64,000 bases of DNA, taken from contig CM056577.1 of NCBI GenBank assembly GCA_029721435.1, forward strand, positions 121,275,219 through 121,339,218, in the 5' to 3' direction. Source of the stretch: Gymnothorax reevesii (Eukaryota > Chordata > Actinopteri > Anguilliformes > Muraenidae). The notes beneath the pieces were generated by a model, which was not told the origin of the DNA, did no database searches, and worked only from the letters and a program-made list of their open reading frames with translations. Positions within the stretch are counted from its first letter, which is position 1. The number at the start of each line of letters is the position of its first letter. Shown piece after piece: positions 1 to 11,169 of this stretch. The translations under genes were made by a program, and so were the position numbers.

Positions 1-490
1 TTTTTCCAGGTTAATCATACCAATTGTGGGCGCCCCGGTGGCTCATTGGTCTGAGCGCGCGCACCATGAAGGCTGTGTCCCTCCCACAGTGACCCGGTTC
101 GATTCCAGCTCAGGTCATTTGCTGCATGTCTTCCCCATTCTTCTCCCCAACCTTCCTGTCTCTCTACACTGTATAACTGTCCAATAAAGGAAAAATTCCC
201 CAAAAAAAAAAAATAATGTAAATTGCGTCATTGATCCATCCTTTATAAATGGGTATGTTTGCATCAATCCGTTTGTTCATAATTATCTTTTTTGTAATCA
301 TGCGTATTGAAAGGAAAGTATTTCTATTATTACATGAAAGCTTATTGTGGTTATGTAGGTCTGCAAGAATACATGTTTGAGGATTTAGTGGTCTATCTAT
401 TTTATTAGCATTCAGGACCTGTTTGGTTACACTGAACCGTAACTCAATGTCTTTGCTATTGAACGCAAAAACAACGCCTTGACACACACT
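1..490 (-). pseudogene. L1-type LINE ORF2 C-terminal remnant (interrupted by a SINE)
   Basis: Read on the minus strand, this stretch resembles the last part of an L1/Tx1-type reverse transcriptase ORF, with phrases such as NIPIYKGWINDAI. A second copy lies on the minus strand at about 4720-4890, where the reading continues into the typical end ASAKQG and WGPL-EEYIKS. The present copy is split at about 28-213 by a SINE. It is a decayed piece without a start or catalytic motifs. Family assignment rests on general resemblance to fish L1 ORF2 ends, so it is tentative. Confidence 0.5.
28..213 (+). mobile_element. tRNA-derived SINE
   Basis: An RNA polymerase III A box (TGGCTCATTGG, 39-49) and B box (GGTTCGATTCC, 96-106) are spaced as in a tRNA-headed SINE. 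They are followed by a pyrimidine-rich body, AATAAAGG near 183 and a 12-base A tail at 202-213. Short flanking direct repeats (AATTGTG at 22-28, AATTGCG at 221-227) suggest target-primed insertion. The L1-like copy near 4830 shows the uninterrupted target (CAATTGTGTCATT). The head is too diverged to be a working tRNA. Confidence 0.85.
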
Positions 491-599
491 CTACTTGGAA
501 TGTTGAAATTCTACCTCCACACCCAGTCGTGCAGGTTTTTTCATTTTCATATTATGACAACATCATTTTGTATCACACAGTTTCATTTTCTCGTAGTTT

Positions 600-1206
600 C
601 TTGGACTTCATTGATGAATGGCTTGTGTCATCAAAATGAAAAAACCTGTATGACAGGTTATGGGCTCAACTGGATTTAAACAACAAACAATGAGTCATTA
701 ACCATTTTCATGCTTTCAATAGAACTATTCCAACATCCTGCGGCTGTACATTTTCCATCCATCCTTTAGCTAACATGATTTGCCAGGATGGTCATGATAG
801 TCAGGGCCGCGGGCAGAGGAGAGAGGGGAGGGAGTCTATAGAGTAGCTGATTTATTAATCTGTCACCGACTGGTCCAGTTGACTGGGGGTTTCCCCCGAC
901 ACCAATTAAAATTTACCCTTAATCACAGAAACAAACCAAAAAGAGGCTGATATGATAGGGTTAATTGAATAGAATTCAAAAATTACATGAAAGAACTCAG
1001 TCTGATCTGCAAGGATCATAAAAGAATCAAACATTCAACTCACGAAAACATAGTAAGTACCCCACTCCATAAAATGGCAAAAAAGAAATTGATTTCTGCC
1101 AAAGGTTCTTCACTGTTTTATAGACATTTCTTGACATTATTCCTGATGGGAATTCACCTTCCACCTTAGATTCTTTCTAGTAATTTTCAATCTCATTGTT
1201 GATGAT
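600..1206 (+). repeat. Unclassified dispersed repeat Y, copy A
   Basis: Shares long stretches with 4896-6180 and 31690-32000. Landmarks are CTATAGAGTAGCTGATTTAT (838-857), GTCCAGTTGACTGGGGGTTT and ACCAAAAAGAGGCTGAT. No open frame is conserved among the copies. It may be the untranslated part of a larger element. Copies A and B both have an L1-type LINE tail on their left, so they probably descend from one duplicated block. Confidence 0.6.
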
Positions 1207-1643
1207 GTAGAACCCAAATGTTTGGTTGATTTAGCTTGCAACAGATATGTCAAAAGTCAGAAAGAATATTGTTGGAACACATGCTCATTACACGTGTAAA
1301 ATCTGAATGTTTGGTTGATCTAGCTCAAACCAGAGCCAGCAGTAAAACTTTTATGACCCTGCAGCCTGGCTGTGGGAGTAGCATCTCTGTTTCTGCACAG
1401 AAGGGGGCCGAAGGAACAAAGCTCATGTCTCCTGTAAGAGTCAAATTACTATCCCCACTGGAGTTAAAGTCCAGTTACATTAATCTGTTTAAAACAATCT
1501 GAATCTCTGCAAAATTCATATTATGTTTATGTTCAAGATCCTGTGAAGAAATCACTTATATATTTATAACACAACAGACTATAATACTCCATTTTAAGGC
1601 CTTTCCATGACAACTGCATCATATTAGCACAAATTCCTATCAT
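1207..1643 (+). repeat. Repeat R1, copy A, left part
   Basis: Aligns with the start of R1 copy B (29209-) and, reversed, with copy C (63465 downward). It begins at GTAGAACC and includes GTAAAATCTGAATGTTTGG and CATGACAACTGCATCATATT. It is cut at 1643 by an L2-type LINE and resumes at about 2597. No coding frame is shared among the copies. Confidence 0.75.
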
Positions 1644-1695
1644 TACATTACATTACATTACAGGTTCTTAGCCGACGATCTTATCCAGAGCGATG

Positions 1696-2004
1696 AACAA
1701 AAGTGCACAAGAACAATACAAAAGTGCAGAGCTCCTAGGAGACAAGTACAAGTGCTAACAGTAAGTGACAGAACACGTTGTTACAGATCTAAACCGATAA
1801 CAAAAGGGCACAAGAACAGTACAAAAGAGCAGAGCTCCTAGGAGACAAGTACAAGTGCTAACAGTAAGTGACAGAACACGTTGTTACAGATCTAAACCGA
1901 TAACAAAAGGGCACAAGAACAGTACAAAAGAGCAGAGCTCCTAGGAGACAAGTACAAGTGCTAACAGTAAGTGACAGAACACGTTGTTACAGATCTAAAC
2001 CAAT
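1696..2004. repeat. Tandem array, 103-bp period, three units
   Basis: Units start at 1696, 1799 and 1902, each beginning AACAAAAG and ending near TCTAAACCGAT. Units 2 and 3 are almost identical and unit 1 is slightly diverged. A fourth unit starts at 2005 and breaks off after about 15 bases. The array lies in the 3' UTR of the L2-type LINE. Confidence 0.9.
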
Positions 2005-2288
2005 AACAAAAGGGCAGGATCAAGGTCAAGTGAACAAAATGGCAACCAGGTCAAGCGCAGAGGCAAGTGCAACAAAGGGGCAGAGTCAAGTGTAAGAAAA
2101 GGGCAATAAAATAAAATGAGTGCAATAAAAGGGCAACAGGTCAAGTGTAAAAAAGAGGCAGGAAAGTCAAGTAAACTGACAAAATAGGGGGCAACAAAAT
2201 GAAGGGAAACCAAATCAAGCGGCAACAAAATCAGGAAATAAGGTAAACAGAATTAAGTGCAACAAATTAAGGGAAGTAGGGACAGGAT

Positions 2289-2576
2289 TCAGGGCAGTGG
2301 AGCAGGGGAAAGGTGGAGCCTGAAGAGGTGGGTTTTCAGGCGGCGCTTGAAGATGCTCAAGGATTCTGCTGTTCTGACCTCGATAGGTAGATCATTCCAC
2401 CAACGAGGTACCAGGGCAGACAGCAGCCTTGAGCGGGAAGGGGAGGAGCGGAGAGGGGGAGGAGCCAGGCGACCAGAAGTAGCAGAGCGGAGTGCTCTGG
2501 CAGGGGTGTAAGGTCTGACCAGTCTCTGGATGTAGGCTGGAACTGTTTTGTTGACTCCCTGATAGGCTAGCACCAA
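2289..2576 (-). pseudogene. LINE reverse transcriptase C-terminus
   Basis: A 95-residue frame reads PRWWNDLPIEVR followed by SLSIFKRRLKTHLF. This is the characteristic end of L2/CR1-group LINE polymerases, in which a W-N-x-L-P motif precedes a final helix with K-x-x-L-K-T-x-L-F. The frame begins inside the protein because the element is truncated at its 5' side. No endonuclease or RT catalytic motif is left. It is a dead fragment of a retrotransposon, not a host gene. Confidence 0.75.
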
Positions 2577-2596
2577 AGTCTTGAATTTGATGTTTG

Positions 2597-3250
2597 ATCA
2601 TGTTTGGTCTTTTTATTCTCAGGGGAATCCAAGGAGTTGAATGGAACAGGTTTAATTTCCCTTGAAATTATGGATCATCCTGTTTGGACACTCTTGAAAA
2701 TTGGTCAGGTTCCGCTCTCCTCTCTATGCTAAATAATCTTATCACCTCAGTGAGTAAAATCCAGATTCGGCCATCCCTTCCTCCGCCTTGATCGGAGGCC
2801 TGGTTTTGAGTGCTTAAAGGCAAGAGATTTTAACTGGAAGGGTCTCTTCTTCTTCTTTCTCAAGATCTTGCACGCGAAAGGGGAGTGAGGGAGAATCACA
2901 TGCCACCTCGCCCCGCCCGCCTGGGTCTGCGCGTAAGCAGCGGATCTCGGTGGGCGGAGGGGGATGGCATCTGAGTTCTTCCCGGCCACGTGATATCAGA
3001 TATTTAACGGAGTCAGATATTTAACGAGGATATAACTAAATTTGGTATTCTAACTGTTTTATGGAGTCAGATTAACTGTAACCGTTGTGTTTTTATGCCC
3101 TGTCATTGGACGGAGAAAAATATCCATTATATTGTGATTCACACCAGCCAGGAAATTGCTCGAATTAAAGTTAGCCAAGAAGAACACGTGAAACCTTCAG
3201 CCCTCTGCAATGTCCGTCCTTGGTATTGTTTTGTGGGGCTTTACAGTGTA
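2597..3250 (+). repeat. Repeat R1, copy A, right part
   Basis: Continues R1 after the LINE insertion, from CATGTTTGGTCTTTTTATTC to about GTATTGTTTTGTGGGGCTTT. It matches 29640-30790 with a large internal deletion and also matches the reversed copy C. The frame at 3095-3415 that starts in this part is not conserved in the other copies. Confidence 0.7.
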
Positions 3251-4130
3251 TATTCTGTCCTCAGTTATTCCTGTCGCCGACCCATTTTATTAACCAAAAC
3301 AGCTAAAACCAGATACCAGATTCATTTATGTCTCAGTTGTTTTGTCTTGCTCTATGCTTTTATTTGTGTTATTGCTCTTATTTTGTATATTTCCCTACCT
3401 TGCAAAGCACTGTGAAGCTATGTAGTGCCATACAAATATGATACAAAGAATGTGACATAGTACTCTGTCTTATTGCAGCCAGGAACTGCTTTGAGGAATG
3501 GGAGAGCTGACTGTTCTAAGAAAAGCGGATTAAAAATTACTTTGTAGTAGACGCTTGGACAAAAATGTAAATAATTTTTCTGCGTTAGATACAATGTTTT
3601 TTTTTTCCCACTAATTCCCAAGACATGGGAGGAAATTTTTTTGCCGTCAAAAATCTTGTTCATCGTGGTTTTGTGTGTAATAAGAATAAAATTTCCTGAT
3701 TTTCAATTTACGTACCTTTCATATTTTCATTTGTGCTTAGAATCATATAAATATTTATGCATTCATGTGACATCAATGCAGCAATACATGGCCTGATAGC
3801 CCAGGTTGACTGGAGGAAAAAAGCTGCATGGAACTTGATTGTAGGTTGCAAGGTTGAGGTTATACAAGCTTTCTTACAAAAGGAGACCAAGTGAACCAAA
3901 AATAGGAAAAATAGCTCAGATCGCCAAAGGATGAAAACCTTAACATAAAATCATCACATACAAAACTTAGTTGTTGCATGATCTGTTTAACCTTGAGGAC
4001 AAAAACAATGCAGAGACACAAAAATATATCCTGGTTTGCGTTGAGAATATCCTCAAGCACAGTGAAGTCGCACACAAATTTACAATACAATGTCTTAATT
4101 CTTTTTTCCCCCTAGCCCCCCCCCCGCCCC
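3251..4130. other. No recognisable feature
   Basis: AT-rich sequence with only short frames. I see no conserved motif or inverted repeat apart from a pyrimidine run and C tract at about 4103-4131. Confidence 0.5.
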
Positions 4131-4890
4131 CCTTTATTATTATTATTATTATTATGTATTCTTTATTCTTTAAAGTGATAACTATGAAATAAGCAATAAT
4201 GATAAAACCTCTCCTCAGAGGAAGGGTATAGCAAAGCAACAATAGCATAAACAGACATATTTGGACATAACTAAGAGGCATGAACAAGGCATAAATGATC
4301 CCCCCACCCATCCATCAAATGGCATTTACATGATTCCTAACATTGAAATAAAGTCCAAATGCTGAAGTTTCAAGTATATACAGTAACTATGCACAGTTTC
4401 CAGTTACATTAATCAATAATGAGTATTCAAGGATAATTCCGTGCTCGAGTCTTCAGGTGTCAATCTCTTCCCCTACCTCCCAATAATCCCACCCTCCAGT
4501 ACTACTTTCTTTAGAATACAGAAGTGTTTAAACATACATATTGGTATAAAAGTAGGAACAGGCACAAGGGGGAAAAAAGAAGGAAAAGCCCGATATATAA
4601 TTTATAAGCTGTAATACTGACAACAATAGCAGTCCATTGACAAATCAATTATGAAATCGTCAATCAGATAAGTCACATAAACACAAACTATGTCATGTTG
4701 TGATTTCAGGCGAAATATTAGATAGACTTGATATACTCTTCTAATGGACCCCAAATTTCAATTTTCAAGTTCTTTCTGCTAACCTTGCTTTGCTGAAGCT
4801 ATTTTTTTCCAGGTTATTCATATCAATTGTGTCATTAACCCATTCTTTATAAGTGGGTATGCTTGCATCAATCCATTTGTTCATCTTTCT
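4131..4890 (-). mobile_element. L1-type LINE 3' end with (TAA)n tail
   Basis: On the minus strand, 4890-4720 encodes the same ORF2 C-terminus seen at 1-490, and the left side would be its 3' UTR. The plus-strand run TTATTATTATTATTATTATT at 4134-4154 is a plausible 3' tail of short repeats. The boundaries are approximate and the left end is inferred only from this microsatellite. Confidence 0.45.
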
Positions 4891-5000
4891 TGTGAATGGC
4901 TTGTGTAGTCAAAATGAAAAAACCTGTATGACAGTTTATGGGCTCAACTGGATTTAAACAACAAACATTGAGTCATTAACCATTTTTATGAAGATGCTTC

Positions 5001-5144
5001 ACTGAAAAAAATTGAGACTTTGGATCAAAGTAAAAAAATTGCCTTTGTAAAATTTTTTTCAACTGAGAAAAACTAAAAAAAAAATTAGCTGTAACAAGTT
5101 AACGCAATTTTTTTACTTTGATCCAAAGTCTAATTTTTTTCAGT
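5001..5144. mobile_element. MITE with 40-bp terminal inverted repeats
   Basis: The ends ACTGAAAAAAATTGAGACTT (5001-5020) and the reverse complement of 5105-5144 match over about 40 bases, sharing TTTGGATCAAAGT. The middle is AT-rich and non-coding. It is absent from Y copies A and C. The target duplication is not clear because flanking Y sequence was lost. Superfamily unknown. Confidence 0.75.
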
Positions 5145-5218
5145 GGGCAGAGGGGGGCAGTCTATAGAGTAGCTGATTTATTAATCTGTCACCAATTGCT
5201 CCAGTTGACTGGGGGTTT

Positions 5219-5691
5219 TGTTATGTATGATAATTTTTTGTACAGCATTATATTTCATTTGTAAATGAAAAAGATTTGTTACATGCCGTTTTGCTGCCTT
5301 GCTGGTCAGCTATATTTATTTTGTTCATTGGCACCATCTGATGGCGTGTTTGTAAAATCATTAAGAAAAGTCTAGTAATTTCTAGAAGCTTCTGGCACTT
5401 TCCTGCTTGGAGGGGGCGGGATTTCCCTAGAATCCTGTGGATCTTTCTGGAAGGTTGCTAGACTATAAAAAGGCTGTGATTTTAAGCACAGCAGAGACAG
5501 ACAACAAAGAGAGCAGACAGCAGAAGAGAGCAGACCAGAGTTTTGTTTTGGCAACAGTTAAATAGTGGCAGAGTGTTATTAGAAAATTTAAATAGTGGAT
5601 AATTTTTTGTACAACTTTTTTTATTAAAGAATAAATTTGTTTTAGTTGTACTTTCTGGTTTTCTTTGTTGTGATTTTTCCAAGTCATAACA
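5219..5691 (+). mobile_element. Solo LTR (473 bp)
   Basis: Starts TGTTATGTATG and ends GTCATAACA, the TG...CA form of an LTR, and is flanked by GTTT at 5215-5218 and 5692-5695. Y copy A shows the empty site (GGGGGTTTCCCCC). A TATA box (CTATAAAAAGG, 5462-5472) and an AATAAA signal (5630-5635) have the order expected for plus-strand transcription. Recombination between two LTRs is the usual origin. The ending CATAACA resembles the solo LTRs at 17442 and 38854, so it may be a distant relative. Confidence 0.85.
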
Positions 5692-6180
5692 GTTTCCCCC
5701 AACACCAATTACAGTTTACCCTTAATCACAGAAACAAACCAAAAAGAGGCTGATGATTGGTTTTAATGTATAGAACTCAAAATTCACATACAAGAACTCA
5801 GTCTGGTCTGTAAGGATCATAAAAAAGTCAAACACTCAACTCACAAAAACACAGAAAGCACCCCATTCCATGAAATGGTATAAGGAACTGAAGTCTCCCA
5901 GTTTTTCCCTTTTTTATAATTTCTTGACATTGCTCCTGATGGTATTACGCCCCCCACCTAACACAATGGTCATTTTCCACCTCCCTTTTGATATTTTCTC
6001 TCTCCAATTTTTTTGTCACCCTCCTATTAAACATAAGTTCAAATCAGACCCCATTAATCACTCCTCATCCCCTTTCCATCCAAAACTCAAGGCAGTACAT
6101 ACATTTATCATCTATCTTTTCCACAGCTTAACGTCCTTGTGTTCTCTGAGTCCCCTTGATGTAACTGCCTAATGGGCTTC

Positions 6181-6564
6181 TGAGGTTCCAGCTGCTTCAA
6201 GCTGTCCGCCCTCCCCAGAACTGTTTCATTCAGAACACTCATCTAAAATATGTGCTTCATCTTGATGGGATGTCAGAGCCAGGTCAGATTTCACACCTGC
6301 ATCTCCTGGGATGGTGACCATGAACCAACCCGCCCAAGTGTGATGGCTGCCGCCCCACATGGTAAAAACAGTCCAGCTACTACCTCTTCACCTTTTGGAT
6401 AATTTATTTCATTGCACCTTCATTAGTTATCATTTCATTATGATTATCAGTAAATTTTCATCATTCATGATTTACAGCCAACTAAACTAAGTTTCTTAAA
6501 TAAATCACACAAACACATTTGTTTCATTAAAATACTTTTATTTATCTTGACATTGTTTTACATA
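6181..6564. other. No recognisable feature
   Basis: Non-coding sequence between Y copy B and a Tc1 element. No repeat partner in this window and no open frame of note. Confidence 0.5.
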
Positions 6565-8191
6565 CAGCGCCCTCCATAATTATTGGTTATGATGTGTAAA
6601 AAGCCTTAAAATAAATTAAATTTTTATTGCAGAAGCATACTCTCACACTGAAAATTGTAGAAAAATGTAACCTTCAACTCAAGTGAATTTTAAGCGGGGA
6701 AAAAAACTCCCTGACTTAAAAATTATCATTATAATTATTTTTCATAAAATCACCTGTTCCACAATTATTGGCACCCCTAACAATTCCTAGGAAATAAATG
6801 TAATTGAAGTATTTCTGTCATTTCTACAGTAGTTTAGAAAGTTGATCAGAGTATTTAACTCTCTCTAGTATTTAGCAAGGAACATTTAATTTGTAATTCA
6901 TCACTTCCTGTTTCCCTGGGGTATAAATATGACATGACACTGAGGCCATTTCTCTTATCCACTCTTCAACATGGGAAAGACAAAGGAACACGCCATTCAA
7001 CTAAGGCAGATGTGTGTCGACCTTCACAAGTCAGGCAACGGTTACAAGAAAATAGCCATTCGCCTGCACCTGCCCATATCTACTGTCAGAGGAATCATTA
7101 AGAAGTTTAAAACAACTGGAACAGTGGTAAACAAGCCTGGACGAGGACGCAAGGTTATTTTGCCACCACGCACAGTGAAGAGGATGGTAAAAGAAATTAA
7201 AAGTTCTCCAAAGCTCACTGTTAAAGAATTGCAACAAATGGTAGCATCTTGGGGTCACAAAGTCTCCAAAATAACCATCAGGCACTATCTACAAGCCAAC
7301 AAGCTGTTTGGGAGGCATGCACGGAAAAAACCTTTTCTCTCTCACAATCATAAACGCAAACATCAGGAGTTTGCTAAGCGGTACTGGAACTTCAACTGGG
7401 ACCGTATGCTTTGGTCAGATGAGACCAAGATAGAGTGTTTGTTGCCAAAAAGCTCTAAGTGGGTCTGGCGGAACACAAAACACGAGTATGCAGAAAAGTA
7501 CCTCATGCCCACCTTGACGTATGGGGGATTATCAGTAATGCTGTGGGCCTGTTTCTCTTCCAGCGGCCCTGGGAACCTTGTTAGGGTGCATGGCATCATG
7601 AACGCTTTGAAATACCAGGACATTTTAAATCTAAATCTGGTGGCCTCTGCCCGAAAGCTGAAGATGGGTCATCACTGGGTCTTTCAGCAGGATAATGACC
7701 CCCAAATCTACAGAGAAATGGTTCACCAGACACAGAATCAAGCTCCTTACATGGCCATCTCAGTCTCCAGACCTCAACCCCATTGAAAACCTGTGGAGTG
7801 AGCTGAAGTGGAGAGTGCAGAGCAGAGGACCCAGGTCGCTGGGTTATTTAGTGAAATTGTGCCAAGAGGAATGGTGGAAGATCCCTCTGTCTGTATTCTC
7901 CCATCTTGTAAAACATTATAGGAGAAGATTAGGTGCTGTTTTGTCGGAAAAAGGGGGTTGTACAAAGTATTAACATCAGGGGCGCTAATAATTGTGGCAC
8001 ACATGATTTGATGTAAAAGAATTATTTCTTAATGTGGGATTTTTTTCCCACTGAATAAATGCACTTGAATTAAAGGTTGAATTTTCCTCTTGTTTTCATT
8101 GTGGTCCTATATTATTTAGAAAAAAACTGAATTTATTAGAAGCTAAAGAACACATCTTAACCTAGGGTGCCAATAATTATGGAGGGCGCTG
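6565..8191 (+). mobile_element. Full-length Tc1-type transposon
   Basis: The ends CAGCGCCCTCCATAATTATT (6565) and its reverse complement (ending 8191) are terminal inverted repeats of at least 22 bp. They are flanked by TA on both sides (6563-6564, 8192-8193), the target duplication of Tc1/mariner elements. At 1627 bp it is the usual length of a complete element. A minus-strand relative is at 11740-12984. The transposase inside carries a frameshift, so the copy is not autonomous. Confidence 0.93.
6971..7973 (+). pseudogene. Tc1 transposase, one frameshift
   Basis: Would cut and paste the element through a DDE active site. Reading from ATG 6971, an N-terminal helix-turn-helix region (KIAIRLHLPISTVRGIIKKF, about residues 27-46) binds the inverted repeats, a GRGR stretch follows, then the catalytic core with WSDET (first D), QQDND (second D) and NPIENLW (E). 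The frame breaks at a run of five C at about 7699-7703. The first frame then runs out of phase to a stop at 7784-7786, while the C-terminus with the catalytic E continues in the next frame to 7973. One extra C explains the break. Together the two frames cover the usual length of about 335 residues, with no other stop seen. Confidence 0.92.
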
Positions 8192-8193
8192 TA

Positions 8194-10400
8194 GTTGGGA
8201 TTACAGACATGGCTTAGTGAAGAGGATGGAGATGAATAATATAGAAGGTTATAAGCTCTATAGGAAGGATACATGTAATAGGCGAGGAGGGGGCGTAGCA
8301 CTCTTAGGGAACGAAAACATAAATGTGCAGGAAATTCCTGGAATTGAACATTCCTTGCCCTGTGAGGATATCTGGGTCAGGCTCATTGGCAAACAGGAGA
8401 CAGGTTTAAACATAGGAGTATGCAATCAACCTCCAGCTTTGGACAGCACTATCAATGAAATGCTCTTTAAGAGGATGAAGCAAGCTTGGAGAGGAGGAGG
8501 GACTATTATTATGGGAGACTTCAATTATCCTGGTATCGACTGGGAAATGGTGAAAAGACAGGGGGGAGAAAGAATTTCTAGATGTTATAAATTATAATTT
8601 CTTGGTGCAGCATGTTAATAAACCTACAAGACAGAGGGAAATTTTAGACTTAGTGCTCTGTAATGACCCAGATAGAATTAGCAATGTTGAGGTACTGGAG
8701 CCTCTTGGGACATGTGATCACTCTACTGTTAATTTTGATGTTTCATGGGAAGTTAAAAAGGTGTCTTCGAAAACCAAAGTTTTCAATTTTAGACAAGCAA
8801 ACTTTGACAGGATGCGTTCATATCTAAGCAAAATAAAATTGGAGACAATCCTGGACTGAGAGTCCATAAATGAGATGTGGGAAAGATTTAAGGGGGTTTT
8901 ACTTGAATCACAATGCAGATTCATTCTAAAAGTGTCCAAAAGTAAGCTGGAAAAGCAGAATCCTCAGTGGATGACCAAAAGTATTTGCAGGATTTTGAGG
9001 GAAAAGTGGAATCTTTATAAGATGTACATAAAGGATAACAATGAGAACACTAAGGCTGAATACTGTAAAATGCGAGCTGTGGTCAAAAAAAGAGTTCAGG
9101 AATGTTACAAAATTGTATGAAAGGCAAATTGCAGAAGGGGCAAAAACTAATCCTAAGCATTTCTTTCAGTACTGTAGCAGAAAAAGGAAAGTCAAAGAGG
9201 AGGTTAAGTGCATTAAGAATAAATATGGATCACTGCCATATGATAACAAGGATATTGCGGATGCCTTAAACCGTTACTTTGTTGAGAATTTTACTTCGGA
9301 GCGGGGTTTTATTCGACCAGAGGGCATGTCCAATGCTGAAGATTATTTAGTGGAAATTGAGGTTAGGGATAACGAAGTATTAGACAAGTTGCATAAATTA
9401 AAGGCAGATTAAGCAGCAGGTCCTGATGGCTTATATCCTAGAGTGCTCAGGGAAGTTAGTGAGATCATCTTTAAACCACTCTCTGCTATCTATAGATGGT
9501 CTTTAGAAACTGGAGAAATACAAAATAATTGAAAGCAGGGCAATATAATACCAGTATAAGAAAGGGGACCGTACTGAGCCTGGGAATTACAGGCCAGTCA
9601 GTTTAACTTGCAGTGCATGCAAAATACTGGAATCTATCATAAAAGATGAGCTGGACTTATTTCTTGAACGTAATAATATTTTGGGTGATAGTCAACATGG
9701 TTTCCATAAGGGAAGGTCGTGCCTGACAAACCTCTTGGAATTCTTTTAAAGAGGCCACCAAGACTTATGATCAGAGCTGGGCTTATGGCATCATATACTT
9801 GGATTTTTAGAAAGCATTTGATACAGTACCACATAAGAGACTAATTTTTAAAATGAGCTCCTTTGGAGTTACAGGAGGTATTCTGGAGTGGATTCAAAGC
9901 TGGTTGCAGGACAGAACACAAAGAGTGGTGGTCAGTGGTATCTCATCTGAGCTAGGTATGGTGGGGAGTGGCGTCCCCCAGGGATCGGTGTTGGAACCCC
10001 TGCTGTTCCTTATCTACATTAATGACCTTGATAGGAATATTGAGAGCAAATTACTTAAATTTGCAGATGATACTAAATTGGAAGGTTTGGCAAATAGTTT
10101 ACAGTCCACGAAAGTAATTCAGGATGATTTGGATAGAATCCAGAAATGTGGCAAATGAAATTTAATGTAGTGAAATGTAAAGTTGTACATGCAGGCAATA
10201 AAAACATTAGACAGGATTACTTCATGGGAGGTTTAAAACTGGAAAGTGCTCCTCATGAAAAAGATCTGGGAGTGTTTATTGACCAAATCCAGTCATTGTA
10301 CAGTAGCAGTTAAAAAGCCAATCAGATGCTGGCATACATTGCCAAAAGTATTGAGTGCAAATCCAAGGAGGTCATACTTCTCTTGTACAACACAGAGCAG
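8194..10400 (+). pseudogene. CR1-type LINE, endonuclease plus RT, decayed
   Basis: Several frames in order spell a non-LTR retrotransposon polyprotein. The APE-type endonuclease begins inside the domain (EEDGDE is visible in another frame), with IEGYKLYRKD, GDFNYPGIDW and later GTCDHSTVNF. RT follows with GVPQGSV-EPLLFLIYINDL and FADDTKL (about 10063). Stops and frameshifts occur at about 8598, 8860, 9118, 9411 and 9535, and the A-motif region reads DF-stop-KAFDTVPHK. The 5' part is missing and starts at the right edge of the Tc1 at 6565-8191. The 3' end fades after about 10400. The clade is judged from the VPQGS/YINDL style only. Confidence 0.8.
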
Positions 10401-10439
10401 GGGAAAACAAAATGCAAAGCAGGGTGGCTTGGTGTAGAT

Positions 10440-10560
10440 CAGGACCTGAAGGATCTTTTTTGAGAGCTCGAGGGAGCAGGTACAGTTGGAGAGATTCAAA
10501 CCCGGGTCGCCCACATGGCAGGCAGGAGAGTTGTACAGCAGACAAGCTGTACAAAAAAGT
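10440..10560 (-). repeat. Possible tRNA-like B-box SINE scrap
   Basis: On the minus strand, GACCCGGGTTTGAATCTC resembles the T-arm/B-box of a tRNA-derived SINE. I see no convincing A box at the right distance and no tail. It could equally be a chance match in unrelated sequence. Confidence 0.25.
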
Positions 10561-10639
10561 CCTTCATTCTGATGCAAGAAAAATACTTGATGATGTAACA
10601 TCCTTGTCTCAAAGTGTTGTGACTAGTTCACGTTCTTAA

Positions 10640-11169
10640 TTTACAGAGTTCATTATAGGGCTGGTACGATTCTGAATCGATTCTTTTTTTAGGGGTAATA
10701 CCATGCTGCCATGGGGCGAACCTACAAGCTTTATTTATTAAGCTTTGACAGAAGTCAGGAAATGATCACACAGGTGGCAAGGGACCTATTGTGAGGCAAT
10801 CATCCCACAACATGTACAGACAATTGAACAATGAGAAGAAAAGAAAAAAAAAAAAATATATATATATATGAGTACAAATGAAAAAGCACCACTTGAAAAA
10901 AGTCAATATTTAAGTTCAAATGAACTTCAATATAATTTTTATACAACAACAACACTACAGTGACATCACCCGACATGCCAGGTGCAAGAAATGTGAGAAT
11001 TTCAAGTTAACTGTAACGCTAGGCAATTTTTTGCAAAAACGCAACATCTTGCACACACACCACGGGAAAAATGAATTTCACTCTGAATTTGTGCACACAT
11101 TGCCTTTAAAAGCATGTGAATCCGAATAAAATTTCACTTCTTCACTGACACTTGTGAAACGTCGACACT
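10640..11169. other. No recognisable feature
   Basis: Includes an A-rich/AT microsatellite at about 10841-10868. The part next to 11170 could be the 5' region of the following Tc1 relic, but its inverted repeat is not recognisable. Confidence 0.4.

Larger units (their letters stand above)
1644..2596 (-). mobile_element. 5'-truncated L2-type LINE, 3' end
   Basis: On the minus strand this is the end of a LINE: the last codons of the RT ORF (2576-2289), a 3' UTR with a tandem array, and a terminal (TGTAATG)n repeat seen on the plus strand as ATTACATTACATTAC (1642-1671). The phrase GATAAGATCGTCGGCTAA just before the tail matches the 3' end widely shared by fish L2-type LINEs. The insertion splits R1 copy A, and ATCAT occurs at both edges (1639-1643, 2597-2601) as a likely target duplication. 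Confidence 0.8.
4896..6180 (+). repeat. Repeat Y, copy B (interrupted)
   Basis: Matches copy A at 4896-5000, 5145-5218 and from 5692 to about 6180. A MITE (5001-5144) and a solo LTR (5219-5691) break it up. About 115 bases present in copies A and C are missing at the MITE position. After 5900 the similarity to copy A fades, although CATTTTCCACCTCCC near 5970 still resembles it. Confidence 0.65.

Noticed and set aside
30..106. A tRNA gene at the start of the window
   Set aside because: A and B boxes are present, but the arms do not fold into a full cloverleaf and the body and A tail show it is a SINE head.
1642..1671. Direct-repeat array that could suggest CRISPR
   Set aside because: The short (ATTAC)n-type repeat is the LINE tail; there are no spacers and the genome is eukaryotic.
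5870..6172. 100-codon plus-strand frame
   Set aside because: Low-complexity Phe/Ser/Leu text in repeat Y, not conserved in the other Y copies.
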